The notes under the pieces were generated by a model that did not search any database, was not told the DNA's origin, and saw only the letters and a program-made list of their open reading frames with translations. The translations under genes and the position numbers were made by a program. Source: Pseudomonas grimontii (lineage in GTDB: Bacteria; Pseudomonadota; Gammaproteobacteria; Pseudomonadales; Pseudomonadaceae). From it: a stretch of DNA of 60,095 nt. Location: the NCBI RefSeq assembly GCF_007858185.1, contig NZ_VFES01000031.1, forward strand, positions 1 through 60,095, written 5' to 3'. Shown one piece after another: positions 1 through 8,837 of this stretch (its first letter is position 1; each line of letters opens with the position of its first letter).

Positions 1-13
1 CAATAGAATAGTG

Positions 14-115
14 CGTAGCAGCTGTCGAGCCTTGGCGAGGCTGCGTCAGGCGCGCTGCCGATTCAGGCTCGAGGCGCGGCCGACGCAGCCTCGCTTGCGC
101 TCGGCAGCTGCTACG
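14..115. repeat. REPIN-like inverted repeat, GTAGCAGCTGTCGAGC family
   Basis: The left arm at 14-45 and the right arm at 84-115 are imperfect reverse complements of each other, both built on GTAGCAGCTG and a GCCTCGC/GCGAGGC core. The same element recurs at 54026-54115 inside nirD. With the pieces at 161-226 it fills the first 239 bases, in which I see no gene. Confidence 0.75.
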
Positions 116-160
116 GATTTGCGCGGTTGGATAAGACGGTATCTATGCAGAAGACGCTCA

Positions 161-226
161 AGTTGTGTAGATACCCATGGACACCGGAAGCAAGTCGAAT
201 CGTCGCACCGCCCCTCCCACATTTAG
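161..226. repeat. Dispersed 20-mer plus REP half
   Basis: Bases 161-180 carry a 20-mer with core GTGTAGATACCCATGG. Its exact reverse complement is at 23161-23180, and close variants lie elsewhere in the 23 kb repeat island. It is followed at about 197-226 by a REP-type half site (CGTCGCACCGCCCCTCCCAC) that also recurs near 23872-23900. Confidence 0.6.
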
Positions 227-239
227 ATCACACCAGCCT

Positions 240-1184
240 TCAAGGCCTCCACGTCTGCACATCCTTGGCATCCACCGCCTTCGGCAATAACCCCGCCTTG
301 AAGAACGCATCGGCAATCTTCTGCTGCTCACCCAGCTGATCCACCGCCACTGGCTGCACCTGATAACTGCGGTGCGCGTTCGCCGCTTCCACCGTGGCCA
401 CATCCAGGTTGCCCCACAGCGGGCCGAGCACTTTCGCCGCGTCCTGCGGGTTGGTTTTTATCCAGTGGCCGGCTTTTTCCAGCTGCGCATACACCACTTT
501 CAATACCTGCGGATGCGCCTTGGCGTAAGGCGTGCCGGTCAGGTAGTAGCGCTTGTAGCTGGCCAGCCCGGCGCCGTCCGCCAGGGTGCGCGTCGGCAGT
601 TGGCGCTGCACGCTGGTGAGGAAGGGTTCCCAGGTGACCCAGGCATCCACCTTGTTGTTCTCGAACGCCGCACGGCCATCGGCAGGCGACAGGTACGCCG
701 GCTCGATATCCGAGAACGCCAGCCCGGCCTTGGCCAACGCGGCGATCAACAGGTAGTGGGTGCCGGCGGCCTTGGTCACCGCGATCTTCTTGCCCTTCAA
801 GTCCGCCAACTGTTGGATCGGCGAGTCCTTGCGCACCACGATGGCCTGGGCCGAAGGCGAGGGCGCTTCCTGGGCGAAGTAGGTGAGTTTGGCCTGGGCG
901 GCCTGGGCGAAGATCGGCACGGTGTCGGCCACGTCGGCGCTGATGTCGACGTTGCCGACGTTCAGCGCTTCCAGCAGCGGCAGGCCGCTGGGGAATTCGT
1001 GCCAGCTCACCTCGATGTTGTCGGCCTTGAGGGCTTTCTCCAGGGTGCCCTGGGTCTTCAGCAGGGTGATCAGCGTGGAGGATTTCTGGTAACCGATGCG
1101 CACGGTTTCCTGGGCTTGCGCACTGACGGCAACGGAAAAGGCCAGCAATCCTAATACAGCGGCGAGGGGACGACGAAGGGACAT
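240..1184 (-). CDS. Sulfonate-type ABC transporter substrate-binding protein
   Basis: Periplasmic binding protein of the SsuA/TauA/NrtA family, 314 residues. The N-terminus (MSLRRPLAAVLGLLAFSVAV, then SAQAQ) is a Sec signal peptide with a cleavage site near residue 25. The mature part begins with the family-typical VRIGYQKSS and contains the GLPLLEALNVGNVDI and DAWVTWEPFL regions that shape the ligand cleft. A TTG start six codons upstream is possible, but the ATG directly precedes the signal peptide. It is transcribed away from the SBP-permease-ATPase operon at 1420-4236 and probably serves that importer or a related one. The ligand cannot be read from sequence; alkanesulfonates or taurine are the family norm. 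Confidence 0.85.
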   Translation of the reverse strand: MSLRRPLAAVLGLLAFSVAVSAQAQETVRIGYQKSSTLITLLKTQGTLEKALKADNIEVSWHEFPSGLPLLEALNVGNVDISADVADTVPIFAQAAQAKLTYFAQEAPSPSAQAIVVRKDSPIQQLADLKGKKIAVTKAAGTHYLLIAALAKAGLAFSDIEPAYLSPADGRAAFENNKVDAWVTWEPFLTSVQRQLPTRTLADGAGLASYKRYYLTGTPYAKAHPQVLKVVYAQLEKAGHWIKTNPQDAAKVLGPLWGNLDVATVEAANAHRSYQVQPVAVDQLGEQQKIADAFFKAGLLPKAVDAKDVQTWRP

Positions 1185-1300
1185 GGTGGGCTCGATCTTC
1201 AACGAAATAGACCCAAGCTTAATGATCTAAAAATCATTCGATAAATACTCTTTCGATCTGAGCTTAGGGCGCTTTTATCCGGTCCCTGCCCATCGGGCAT

Positions 1301-1320
1301 AACCATAGAATTATATGGTT
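1301..1320. promoter_or_regulatory. 20-bp palindrome between divergent transporter genes
   Basis: AACCATAGAA is followed by TTATATGGTT, which differs from a perfect inverted repeat only at one base pair. It sits in the 235-bp divergent promoter region, 117 bp before one start and 100 bp before the other, so it may be an operator or overlap the -10 elements. The regulator is unknown. Confidence 0.4.
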
Positions 1321-1419
1321 CTTTCATAAAAGTCAGTCGTTAATATAATCAAAATGGCATTTTTGACGCTTTCGGCCTTTCTCTGGAGCGAGCTGATCAA
1401 TTAAATAGGGATACTTCGC

Positions 1420-2478
1420 ATGGCTACTTTTGATCACCTGACCCGTCGTCGCCTCCTGGGCCTGGCCGGCCTTACCCTGGCCAGCCTGTCGCTGCCGCGC
1501 CTGGGTTTTTCCGCCGACGCCCACGCCGGCCATAACACCGCCCAGGAGCCTGCTGGCACCGGTGAGTTCATCCGCCTCGACGCGCCGCGCAAACTCAAGC
1601 TGGCGGTCAACCTCAACGCCGTGTGCCTGGCGCCGGTGGTGATCGCCCATGGGCAGGGCTTTTTCACCAAGCACAACCTGGACGTGGAGTTGGTCAACTT
1701 CGGCAACTCCACCGAGGTCCTGCTGGAAGCCATCGCCACCGGCAAGGCCGACGCGGGCGTGGGCATGGCCTTGCGCTGGCTCAAGGCTCTGGAGCAGGGC
1801 TTTGACGTGAAGCTCACCGCCGGCACCCATGGCGGTTGCCTGCGTTTGCTCAGTGCTGCAAACGGCGGCGTGAGCAAGCTGGAGGATCTCAAGGGCAAGG
1901 CCATCGGCGTCACCGACATGGCCAGCCCGGACCGCAATTTCTTCTCGATCCTGCTGAAAAAACACGGCGTCGACCCGGTGCGCGATGTGGAGTGGCGCCT
2001 GTACCCGGCCGACCTGCTCTGCACGGCGCTGGAGCGTGGTGAAGTGCAGGCGGTGAGCGGCAGTGACCCGTTCATGTACCGCCTGATCAAGTCCGGCGTG
2101 GCGCGGGAATTGTCCACCAACCTGGTGGAGGAATACGCCAATCTCAGTTGCTGCGTGGTCGGCGTCACCGGCAAATTGGTACGTGAAGACAAGCGCGTGG
2201 TCGCGGCGCTGACCCAGGCGATCCTCGAAGCCCATGACTATTCCGTGCAGCACCCGGAGGAAGTCGCCAAAGGCTTCCAGGCCTACGCACTGAACACCTC
2301 CACCGAAGAAGTCCAGGCGATCCTCCACGACCACACCCACGGCCACCACGCGGTAGGCGCGGCGCTGACCCAGGAGATCACCACCTACGTCACCGACCTG
2401 AAAACCGTGGAAGTGATCAGCAAAGGCACCGACCCGATAGCGTTTGCCAAGGAGATCACCGCCGATGTCTTCAGCTGA
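1420..2478 (+). CDS. Tat-exported ABC transporter substrate-binding protein (NrtA/SsuA-like)
   Basis: 352-residue periplasmic binding protein. The N-terminus carries a twin-arginine signal (TRRRLLGLAGLTL, residues 8-20) ending near GFSADAHA. The body is an NMT1/NrtA-type fold: LAPVVIAHGQGFFTKHNLDVELV near residues 70-90 and a GKAIGVTDMASPDRNFFS cleft segment around 160. An unusual histidine-rich loop, HDHTHGHH, lies near residue 307. The permease gene starts 14 bp before this stop, so the genes are co-translated. The Tat signal suggests export in folded form, perhaps with a bound cofactor or metal; that is inference. The ligand is probably a sulfonate, nitrate-like anion or aromatic sulfur compound. 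Confidence 0.85.
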   Translation: MATFDHLTRRRLLGLAGLTLASLSLPRLGFSADAHAGHNTAQEPAGTGEFIRLDAPRKLKLAVNLNAVCLAPVVIAHGQGFFTKHNLDVELVNFGNSTEVLLEAIATGKADAGVGMALRWLKALEQGFDVKLTAGTHGGCLRLLSAANGGVSKLEDLKGKAIGVTDMASPDRNFFSILLKKHGVDPVRDVEWRLYPADLLCTALERGEVQAVSGSDPFMYRLIKSGVARELSTNLVEEYANLSCCVVGVTGKLVREDKRVVAALTQAILEAHDYSVQHPEEVAKGFQAYALNTSTEEVQAILHDHTHGHHAVGAALTQEITTYVTDLKTVEVISKGTDPIAFAKEITADVFS

Positions 2479-3454
2479 CGCAACCACCCTCAACCCGCCC
2501 GTGGCGCTCAAGGTCGGATGGCAGGGCGCCGCGGTGGTGGCGGCCTGGGTGGCCGTCGCGCTGCTGATCAGTTATTGGCCCAACGCGGTGCGCAACTGGC
2601 CGATGACCCAAGGCTTGGCCAATCTCTGTGTGGGCGTGGCGGCGTTGTTCATCGTGCTGAGCCTGCTGGGCCGCAGGCTGTCGAAACTCGGGCTGCGCTT
2701 GCGTACGGCCGCACCCTGGCTGATCGCCTTGCCGGTATTGCTGGGCATCTGGGAATTGCTCACCGCCAAGCTTGCGCTGTTGCCAGTGCCGTTCTTCGCA
2801 CCACCCCAAGCCTTGCTCGCGGTGTATATCGAAGACTACGCACGCCTGGCCGACAGCCTGCTGCATTCGGCGCTGCTGCTGGGCTCGGGGGTGGCGCTGG
2901 GCGCGGCCACCGGGTTTGTCGCCGGCGTCGCCATTGGCTGGTCCACGCGTATCGGCTACTGGCTGCACCCGGTGCTGCGCATCCTCGGCCCGGTGCCGTC
3001 GACGGCGTTGTTGCCGCTGTGCTTTTTCCTGTTTCCCAGCAGTTGGAGTGCGAGTGTATTTTTGATCGCCCTGGCCACCTGGTTTCCGGTCACGGTGCTC
3101 ACCTGGTCCGGCGTGGCCAGCGTCGATAAAGCCTATTACGACGTGGCGCGCACCCTCGGCGCCCGGCAGGGTTTTCTGATTTTCAAAGTGGCGATTCCCG
3201 CCGCGTTGCCCCACGTATTCGTCGGCCTGTTCATGGGCCTGGGCGCGTCGTTTTCCACTTTGGTGGTGGCGGAAATGATGGGGGTCAAATCCGGCATCGG
3301 CTGGTACCTGCAATGGGCCCAGGGCTGGGCCGCCTACGCGAACATGTACGCCGCACTGCTGATCATGGCGCTGGCCTGTTCGGGGTTGATCACCGGGTTA
3401 TTCCTGGTGCGTGATCGGCTGCTGGCCTGGCAGAAAGGAGCGATGAAATGGTAG
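2465..3454 (+). CDS. ABC transporter permease (SsuC/TauC-like, with extra N-terminal membrane segments)
   Basis: Inner-membrane permease of 329 residues, longer than the usual 250-270 of SsuC/TauC because two extra hydrophobic helices (about residues 15-35 and 48-66) precede the conserved domain. The BPD_transp_1 core runs from about residue 120 to 310. The coupling loop that contacts the ATPase appears as YYDVARTLGARQGFLIFKVA, with the EAA-type ARTLGA motif. The ATG at 2465 was chosen because it overlaps the end of the binding-protein gene; an in-frame start at 2444 lies deeper in that gene. The stop overlaps the ATPase start by 7 bp, so this is the middle gene of a three-gene importer operon. 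Confidence 0.88.
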   Translation: MSSADATTLNPPVALKVGWQGAAVVAAWVAVALLISYWPNAVRNWPMTQGLANLCVGVAALFIVLSLLGRRLSKLGLRLRTAAPWLIALPVLLGIWELLTAKLALLPVPFFAPPQALLAVYIEDYARLADSLLHSALLLGSGVALGAATGFVAGVAIGWSTRIGYWLHPVLRILGPVPSTALLPLCFFLFPSSWSASVFLIALATWFPVTVLTWSGVASVDKAYYDVARTLGARQGFLIFKVAIPAALPHVFVGLFMGLGASFSTLVVAEMMGVKSGIGWYLQWAQGWAAYANMYAALLIMALACSGLITGLFLVRDRLLAWQKGAMKW

Positions 3455-4236
3455 CCCTGGCACACGCGGTATCAGCTTCGGAAGGATTGGCGCTGCGCAT
3501 AGAAAACCTCAGCCATGGTTTTGCTCTGGACGGCCAGCATTTGCCGGTGTTGGAGCGGGTGTCCCTGGACGTGGCGCCGGGAGAGTTTGTTGCTTTGCTC
3601 GGGCCTTCGGGTTGCGGCAAGTCCACCTTGCTGCGTCTGGTGGCGGGGCTGGAACCGGCGGACGCCGGCCGACTGCTGGCCGATGGCGTGCCTATCACCG
3701 GGCCGGACCCGAGCCGCGTGGTGGTGTTCCAGGACCCGACCCTGTACCCATGGCGCCGCGTGTGGGACAACGTTGCCCTCGGCCTCGAAGCCCAGGGCCT
3801 GCTCAAGCGCCATTCGGCGAAGGTCGATGAGGCCCTGGACAAGGTCGGCCTCGGTCAGTTCGCCCGCGCCTATCCCCGGCAGTTGTCCGGCGGCATGGCC
3901 CAGCGTGTGGCGTTGGCCCGTGCACTGGTCAATCAGCCGCGATTGCTGATCCTCGACGAACCCTTGGGCAAACTCGACTCCCTGACCCGCATCACCATGC
4001 AAAAGGAACTGATCGACCTGTGGCAGCGCCAGGGCTACACGGCGCTGCTGGTGACCCACGATGTGGAAGAAGCCTTGCTGCTGGCCAACCGGGTGATTGT
4101 GTTCAGCGACCGCCCGGCGAAGATCCAGGCGCAGTTGAGCATCGACAGGCCCTATCCACGGCACCGGGATGATCCTTACTTGGTGGACCTGCGGCGGCAG
4201 ATACTGGGGCTGCTGGGGTTGGGCGAAAACTGGTAG
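3448..4236 (+). CDS. ABC transporter ATP-binding protein (SsuB/TauB-like)
   Basis: 262-residue cytoplasmic ATPase that energises the importer encoded just upstream. Walker A is GPSGCGKST at residues 51-59, the signature is LSGGMAQR near 148, Walker B is LLILDEPLGKLD near 167 and the switch histidine is in VTHDVEEA near 200. The layout and the PYPRHRDDP tail are typical of nitrate/sulfonate/taurine ATPases. The gene ends on the base before the convergent AraC regulator ends, so the two stop codons abut with no room for a separate terminator. Confidence 0.92.
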   Translation: MVALAHAVSASEGLALRIENLSHGFALDGQHLPVLERVSLDVAPGEFVALLGPSGCGKSTLLRLVAGLEPADAGRLLADGVPITGPDPSRVVVFQDPTLYPWRRVWDNVALGLEAQGLLKRHSAKVDEALDKVGLGQFARAYPRQLSGGMAQRVALARALVNQPRLLILDEPLGKLDSLTRITMQKELIDLWQRQGYTALLVTHDVEEALLLANRVIVFSDRPAKIQAQLSIDRPYPRHRDDPYLVDLRRQILGLLGLGENW

Positions 4237-5085
4237 TCAGTGGGCGTCTTTCAGCGCGATGGTTTGTGTGGTCGCGCTGAGCACCCCCGCACGGTCCGCC
4301 AGGTAACGCGCCGGCGGCTGGCCCACCGCCTTGCGGAACATGGTGATGAAGCCGCTGGCGTTTTCATAACCCAGGTCCAGCGCCACCCGCTGCACACTTT
4401 CCCCCTTGGCCAGTCGTTGCAGGGACAGGATCACATGCAACTGCCGGCGCCAGCGGCCGAAACTCAGGCCCAGTTCCTCCAGTAGCAGGCGGGTCATGCT
4501 GCGTTCGCTCATGCCGATGCGCACTGCCCATTGGCCGAGGGTGGCTTTGTCGGTCGGGTCGGCCAGCAGGCTATTGGCCAGGCGTCGCAAGCGTGCGTCC
4601 TGGGGCATGGGCAGGTGCAGGGCTTCGACCGGCGCAGCGGCCAGTTCATCCAGCAACGTGTTGATCAAGCGGCCTTGGGCGCCGGCCTCGTCATAGAGTT
4701 GCGGGAAGCTTACTGCCTTGCTGATCAGTTCATGCAGCAACCCGGACACGGCCAGGGTGCAGCATTTTGGGGGCAGGGCGTGGGCGGCGTCGGGCTCGAT
4801 CAACAGGCAATACACCTCCGCTTCGCCTGACCCGCGTGCCGAATGTGGCGTGCCGCCAGGAATCCACAGTGCACACTGGGGCGGCACGATCCAGATCCCC
4901 GCTTCGATTTCACAGTGGATGACCCCGCGCAGGGTGTACATCAACTGGCCCTTGCGGTGGGCGTGCTGGGCATGTTCCCAGGTGTCCGACGTACTGGTGG
5001 CGCCCACGGCCACCACGGCGCGGAGGAACAGATCGGCGTCCTTGGCCATCAGCGGGTCGAGCAGGTCAAGACGGTGGTGCTTCAT
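4237..5085 (-). CDS. AraC-family regulator with N-terminal cupin
   Basis: 282-residue transcription factor. Residues about 20-110 form a cupin-like sensor domain (HAHRKGQLMYTLRG, then IVPPQCALWIPGGTPHSA). Residues 180-270 hold the double helix-turn-helix: a first helix pair around LGQWAVRIGMSERSMTRLL and the AraC signature around VALDLGYENASGFITMFRKAVG. The start at 5085 gives the normal family length; the longer open frame upstream would run through the promoter of the next gene. The protein resembles the NimR-like subgroup, which often controls an adjacent efflux gene, but no such gene is present. It is divergent from the 5196 gene and shares with it a 110-bp region carrying a Fur-like site. 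Confidence 0.85.
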   Translation of the reverse strand: MKHHRLDLLDPLMAKDADLFLRAVVAVGATSTSDTWEHAQHAHRKGQLMYTLRGVIHCEIEAGIWIVPPQCALWIPGGTPHSARGSGEAEVYCLLIEPDAAHALPPKCCTLAVSGLLHELISKAVSFPQLYDEAGAQGRLINTLLDELAAAPVEALHLPMPQDARLRRLANSLLADPTDKATLGQWAVRIGMSERSMTRLLLEELGLSFGRWRRQLHVILSLQRLAKGESVQRVALDLGYENASGFITMFRKAVGQPPARYLADRAGVLSATTQTIALKDAH

Positions 5086-5165
5086 GGCGGGGATCGCAGG
5101 TTGGCCGGATTGCGAAACAGTCTGGCTATTCTGTGCAATGCCGTCCAGTGGTTCGAGCTTTATAT

Positions 5166-5180
5166 TGAGATTCACTCTCA
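5166..5180. promoter_or_regulatory. Candidate Fur box
   Basis: TGAGATT-C-ACTCTCA is a 7-1-7 inverted repeat. Each half matches the Fur core TGAGAAT at 6 of 7 bases. It lies 16 bp before the 5196 start and 81 bp before the AraC start, so it could act on either gene. Confidence 0.5.
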
Positions 5181-5195
5181 TTAAGGAGCTTTGCC

Positions 5196-5606
5196 GTGCG
5201 ACTCGACAGTACAACGTTCCCTGTGGTGAAAATCGTCTTCGATGCGCCGAACCAAGACGGGCCGGAGAATGCCTTCCGGGTCTTTGAAGACCTGTTGGCA
5301 CGGCAGCAATCCTTCCTGCTGCTGCACGAAAAAGCCGCGGACGAAAACAACCACGAACATTCCCATGAACAGCGCAAGCAAGCCTCGATCTGGATGAAGA
5401 AGCACCGACAGGCGTTGCACACGTTCGTCAAAGGCATGATCCAGGTCGAGCCCAGCGCGGCCAAACGCCTGGCACTCAAACCGTTTGCGCTGATGTTCAG
5501 CAAGGCCTGGGGCTACCCGTTGCTGGTGGTGGAATCCAAGGAGCAGGCATGGGCGCTGGCGCGGGATGTGCTGGATGAGCGGGTGTCGGATGTGGCGCAT
5601 TTCTAG
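5196..5606 (+). CDS. Hypothetical protein, 136 aa
   Basis: I do not recognise this family. The GTG start is set by a strong ribosome binding site (AAGGAG at 5183-5188). The product has no signal peptide or membrane segment and looks like a small soluble alpha/beta protein. A His/Glu-rich stretch (ENNHEHSHEQRK, residues 49-60) precedes a helical region, and a WGYPLLVVESKEQAWALARD segment lies near the C-terminus. It sits directly behind a Fur-like box and 154 bp before the NRPS-like gene on the same strand, so a role in iron response or in that enzyme's pathway is possible but unproven. Confidence 0.65.
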   Translation: MRLDSTTFPVVKIVFDAPNQDGPENAFRVFEDLLARQQSFLLLHEKAADENNHEHSHEQRKQASIWMKKHRQALHTFVKGMIQVEPSAAKRLALKPFALMFSKAWGYPLLVVESKEQAWALARDVLDERVSDVAHF

Positions 5607-5760
5607 CAATAAAACAATGCTCTTGGCATTAAGTTTATTCACTCTTGATATAAAAAACTGTCAGTTTCCACAGGTGCCGGTCCGTTTGGCCCGCGAAAGA
5701 ATACAGCGTCGATGGGGCAGACAGTTTGTTGCCAGGGAGGAACATTCAGGAGTCCTGAAA

Positions 5761-8730
5761 GTGATTACATCCACTGTCTTGAGTGCGTTTGAGCGACAGG
5801 TCGCTGCCAACCCCTCGCGGCTGGCTGTGGTGGAGGGGACTCAGCACCTCACTTGCGCTCAACTCGATGAATACAGCACTCACGTGGCAGCGTACATGCA
5901 ATCCGTGGGGCTGGGGCGTGGCGATCTGGTGCTGGTACAGACCGAGCGTAGCGCGCGATTGCTCATTGCCTTGCTGGCGGTGGTCAAGACGGGCGCTGCC
6001 TTCGTGCCGCTGGACCGCAATCTTCCGCACAATCGCAAGGACTATATTGCCCGCCAGTGCCAGGCGCGCCTGGTACTGTCGACCCATGATCAGGACACCG
6101 CGCCCCTATTGGCGTGTGACGTGCGGACCATCAATGGCTTGCTCGGGGCCCCTCGTGCCGCCACGTTCGAGGCCGTCGAGGTGCGGGGAGATGACGCGAT
6201 GTATGTGATCTTCACCTCGGGCACCACCGGCGATCCTAAAGGGGTGATCATCGAGCATCATTCGGTCATCGAGTTGATGCTGCAGCACAATAAACACCTG
6301 CAATTGGATGCCTCCAGCCGCTCGACCTTGATGGCGGCCGTGGGATTCGACCTCTGCCAGGCGGAGATCTGGTCCAACCTGGTGGCGGGCGCGTGCCTGT
6401 ATGTGTTGGACCAGCAGGCGCTGCTCGACGGCGACGCGTTCCTGGACTTCTGTGCAACGCATGGGATTACCCATGGGTTTGTTCCCACCCTGAAAATCTA
6501 TGACGTGGTCAACGCCAGGCAACCCGCTGGCCTGCAACTCAAGTATCTCTACGCCTGTGGCGAGAAACTGCATCCGGTGGCGGTGGACCATTTGTCCTAC
6601 TGTTTGATGGACTGCTATGGCCCTACCGAAACCACCATTTTTGTCACGTCCCGCGTGGTGCCTGACAAACGCTTGCGGCGACCGGCGTCCATTGGCTGGC
6701 CCATTGGCGACTGCACGATCTACGTCCTCAATGAGTATCTGCTTCCTGTTTCTGCGGGAGAGGTGGGGGAGTTGTGTATTGCTGGACCGTGCCTGGCCCG
6801 GGGTTACCTGAATGCTCCCGAACTCACCGCACAGCGTTTTATCCAGTGCGAGGCCCTCGGCTGTCGGGTGTACCGCAGCGGCGATCAGGGGCGATTGTTG
6901 GAAGATGGCAGTCTCGAGTTCCTCGGCCGCATGGACGGACAGGTGAAGATTCGCGGCTACCGGGTGGAGGTGGGTGAAATTGAGGCACGCCTGCTTAAGG
7001 AGCCGCAGGTCAACAACGCAGCCGTGGTGGTGGACGACTGCGGCACCCAAGCCGACAAACGGCTGGTGGCGTTTGTGGTGCGGCGCGACCCGCACACTCA
7101 TCCGCAACAGCTGATTGCCAGCCTGCGCCGTAGCCTGGAGGCGGATCTGCCCGAGTATATGTTGCCCGAGCGCTATCAGTGTCTGGACGCGCTGCCAAGC
7201 AATGCCAACGGCAAGACCGACAAACCAGCCTTGCAGCATTTGCTGCACCACCAGCCGCCCGACACACTGGTGCTTGAGCGCTTTGCCCCAGGTGCCGAAC
7301 AAGACCTGGCGCAGTCCTGGTTCGAGTTGCTGGGGCACGGCAATTTCACTGTGCATGACAGCTTTATGGCGGTGGGTGGGCATTCGCTGCGCGTTGCATT
7401 GCTCGCCAAAATGCTTTCCCAGCGGGTAGGACTGAGGGTATCGGTGCGTGACATCTACGAGCACATCCGTTTCAAGGACCTGGCCGCTGAGTTGTGCCGC
7501 CGCACGGCTGAGCCCGATAACGAAACAGGTGAGATGAGCAATGCATTCGAGCGCGATGTGTTCCTTGATCCTGGCACACAGTTTCGCAGGGACTTCGACG
7601 CCGCCCAACTTACCGATCCCGCGCATATGCTGCTGACCGGCGCCACCGGGTTTGTCGGCATTCATTTGCTGGAGCGGTTGCTGGCCACCAGTACTGCTGC
7701 GATTCATTGCCCACTACGCTGTGAACAGCCGGCGGATGGGCTGGCGCGGTTGCAGCAGATCAGCGAGCGCTACGAAGTGCCGATTGCCGCGTGGGACTGG
7801 GCGCGGGTTACGGTCTACCGCTGTGACTTGCCCCAGGCCAAACTGGGGCTGGACCCCACCGTTTATGAGTGGCTGTGTGCAACGGTTGACGTGGTGGTGC
7901 ATTCGGCCAGCGCGGTTAACTTCATCATGCCTTACTCCTACCTGCGTACCGATAACGTCGAGGGGCTAAGGCGCGTTCTCAGCTTTTGCAGTGCAGGCAA
8001 AACCAAGGCATTGATGCTGATGTCGACCATCTCCATCTACAGCTGGGGGCATCGTTTTACTCAAAAGCGCCGCGTGTATGAGGCTGATGATATCGACGAA
8101 AACTTGCCGGCGATCCGCCGTGACCTGGGTTACGTGCAAAGCAAATGGGTAATGGAAAAACTCGCTGACCTGGCCTGCGCGCAAGGCTTGCCACTGATGA
8201 CCTTTCGCCTGGGCTACGCCACCTGTCACAGTCGCACCGGCCTGTGTGCCCATTACCAATGGTGGGGCCGGTTCATTCAAACCTGCCTCCAATACGGCGC
8301 TATGCCGGACCTGCGTGAAATGCGCGAAGGCTTGACCACCGTCGACTACATGGCTGGCGCTGTTGCCCACATCGCCCGTCAGCCCGACGCCTTGGGCAAA
8401 AAGTTCAACCTGTGCCAACCGTTGCATACCGACCCCGACTTGAAGCAGTTCTGTGCGCGGGTGGCGCATTTTTATGCGCGCAAGCTGGAAGTCATACCGT
8501 TCAAGCGCTGGGTGGCGCTGTGGGAAAACGATGGGGACGCGTTGCTGTATCCCTTGCTGGGAATGTTCAAGGATGACATGTGCCAAGGCGAAACCATTCT
8601 GGAACTGTATCAGCACAACTATGCCTGGGATCGCAGCAATACCCGGGCATTTCTTAGAGACAGCAGCCTTCGTCCGGTGCCATTTACCGACGATATGCTG
8701 GCTCGTTATTTGCGGCGTTTACGGCGTTAG
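5761..8730 (+). CDS. Single-module NRPS-like enzyme: adenylation - carrier - thioester reductase
   Basis: 989-residue enzyme that should activate an amino or carboxylic acid as its adenylate, load it on a phosphopantetheine arm and release it by NADPH reduction as an aldehyde or alcohol. The adenylation domain (about 10-500) has TSGTTGDPKG near 151, YGPTETTI near 287 and NGKTDKP near 483. The carrier site is VGGHSLR with Ser about 542. The reductase (about 620-960) has GATGFVG near 627, a STISIY serine region and the YVQSK Tyr/Lys pair near 791. There is no condensation domain. By eye, alignment to GrsA gives pocket residues D-L-A-G-Y-C-C-I-F-K, which I cannot assign to a substrate. The GTG start has AGGAG 8 nt upstream; the longer open frame has none. 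Architecture matches PvfC-like and Lys2-like enzymes, but no partner biosynthetic genes are adjacent. Confidence 0.88.
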   Translation: MITSTVLSAFERQVAANPSRLAVVEGTQHLTCAQLDEYSTHVAAYMQSVGLGRGDLVLVQTERSARLLIALLAVVKTGAAFVPLDRNLPHNRKDYIARQCQARLVLSTHDQDTAPLLACDVRTINGLLGAPRAATFEAVEVRGDDAMYVIFTSGTTGDPKGVIIEHHSVIELMLQHNKHLQLDASSRSTLMAAVGFDLCQAEIWSNLVAGACLYVLDQQALLDGDAFLDFCATHGITHGFVPTLKIYDVVNARQPAGLQLKYLYACGEKLHPVAVDHLSYCLMDCYGPTETTIFVTSRVVPDKRLRRPASIGWPIGDCTIYVLNEYLLPVSAGEVGELCIAGPCLARGYLNAPELTAQRFIQCEALGCRVYRSGDQGRLLEDGSLEFLGRMDGQVKIRGYRVEVGEIEARLLKEPQVNNAAVVVDDCGTQADKRLVAFVVRRDPHTHPQQLIASLRRSLEADLPEYMLPERYQCLDALPSNANGKTDKPALQHLLHHQPPDTLVLERFAPGAEQDLAQSWFELLGHGNFTVHDSFMAVGGHSLRVALLAKMLSQRVGLRVSVRDIYEHIRFKDLAAELCRRTAEPDNETGEMSNAFERDVFLDPGTQFRRDFDAAQLTDPAHMLLTGATGFVGIHLLERLLATSTAAIHCPLRCEQPADGLARLQQISERYEVPIAAWDWARVTVYRCDLPQAKLGLDPTVYEWLCATVDVVVHSASAVNFIMPYSYLRTDNVEGLRRVLSFCSAGKTKALMLMSTISIYSWGHRFTQKRRVYEADDIDENLPAIRRDLGYVQSKWVMEKLADLACAQGLPLMTFRLGYATCHSRTGLCAHYQWWGRFIQTCLQYGAMPDLREMREGLTTVDYMAGAVAHIARQPDALGKKFNLCQPLHTDPDLKQFCARVAHFYARKLEVIPFKRWVALWENDGDALLYPLLGMFKDDMCQGETILELYQHNYAWDRSNTRAFLRDSSLRPVPFTDDMLARYLRRLRR

Positions 8731-8837
8731 TCCATTCACACTGTGCCGTCGGTTTGACCTTTTTTTGCCGTCGCCGCGCGGTGCAAGGGCAATTGAACTA
8801 CTTTGATTGACGAGCGATCCCCACCCGGTAATGACTC

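Noticed and set aside
1333..2511. A 392-codon open frame on the minus strand opposite the binding-protein gene.
   Set aside because: It mirrors a well-supported gene with Tat signal and family motifs; its composition (His/Gln/Gly/Val rich) is typical of an antisense shadow.
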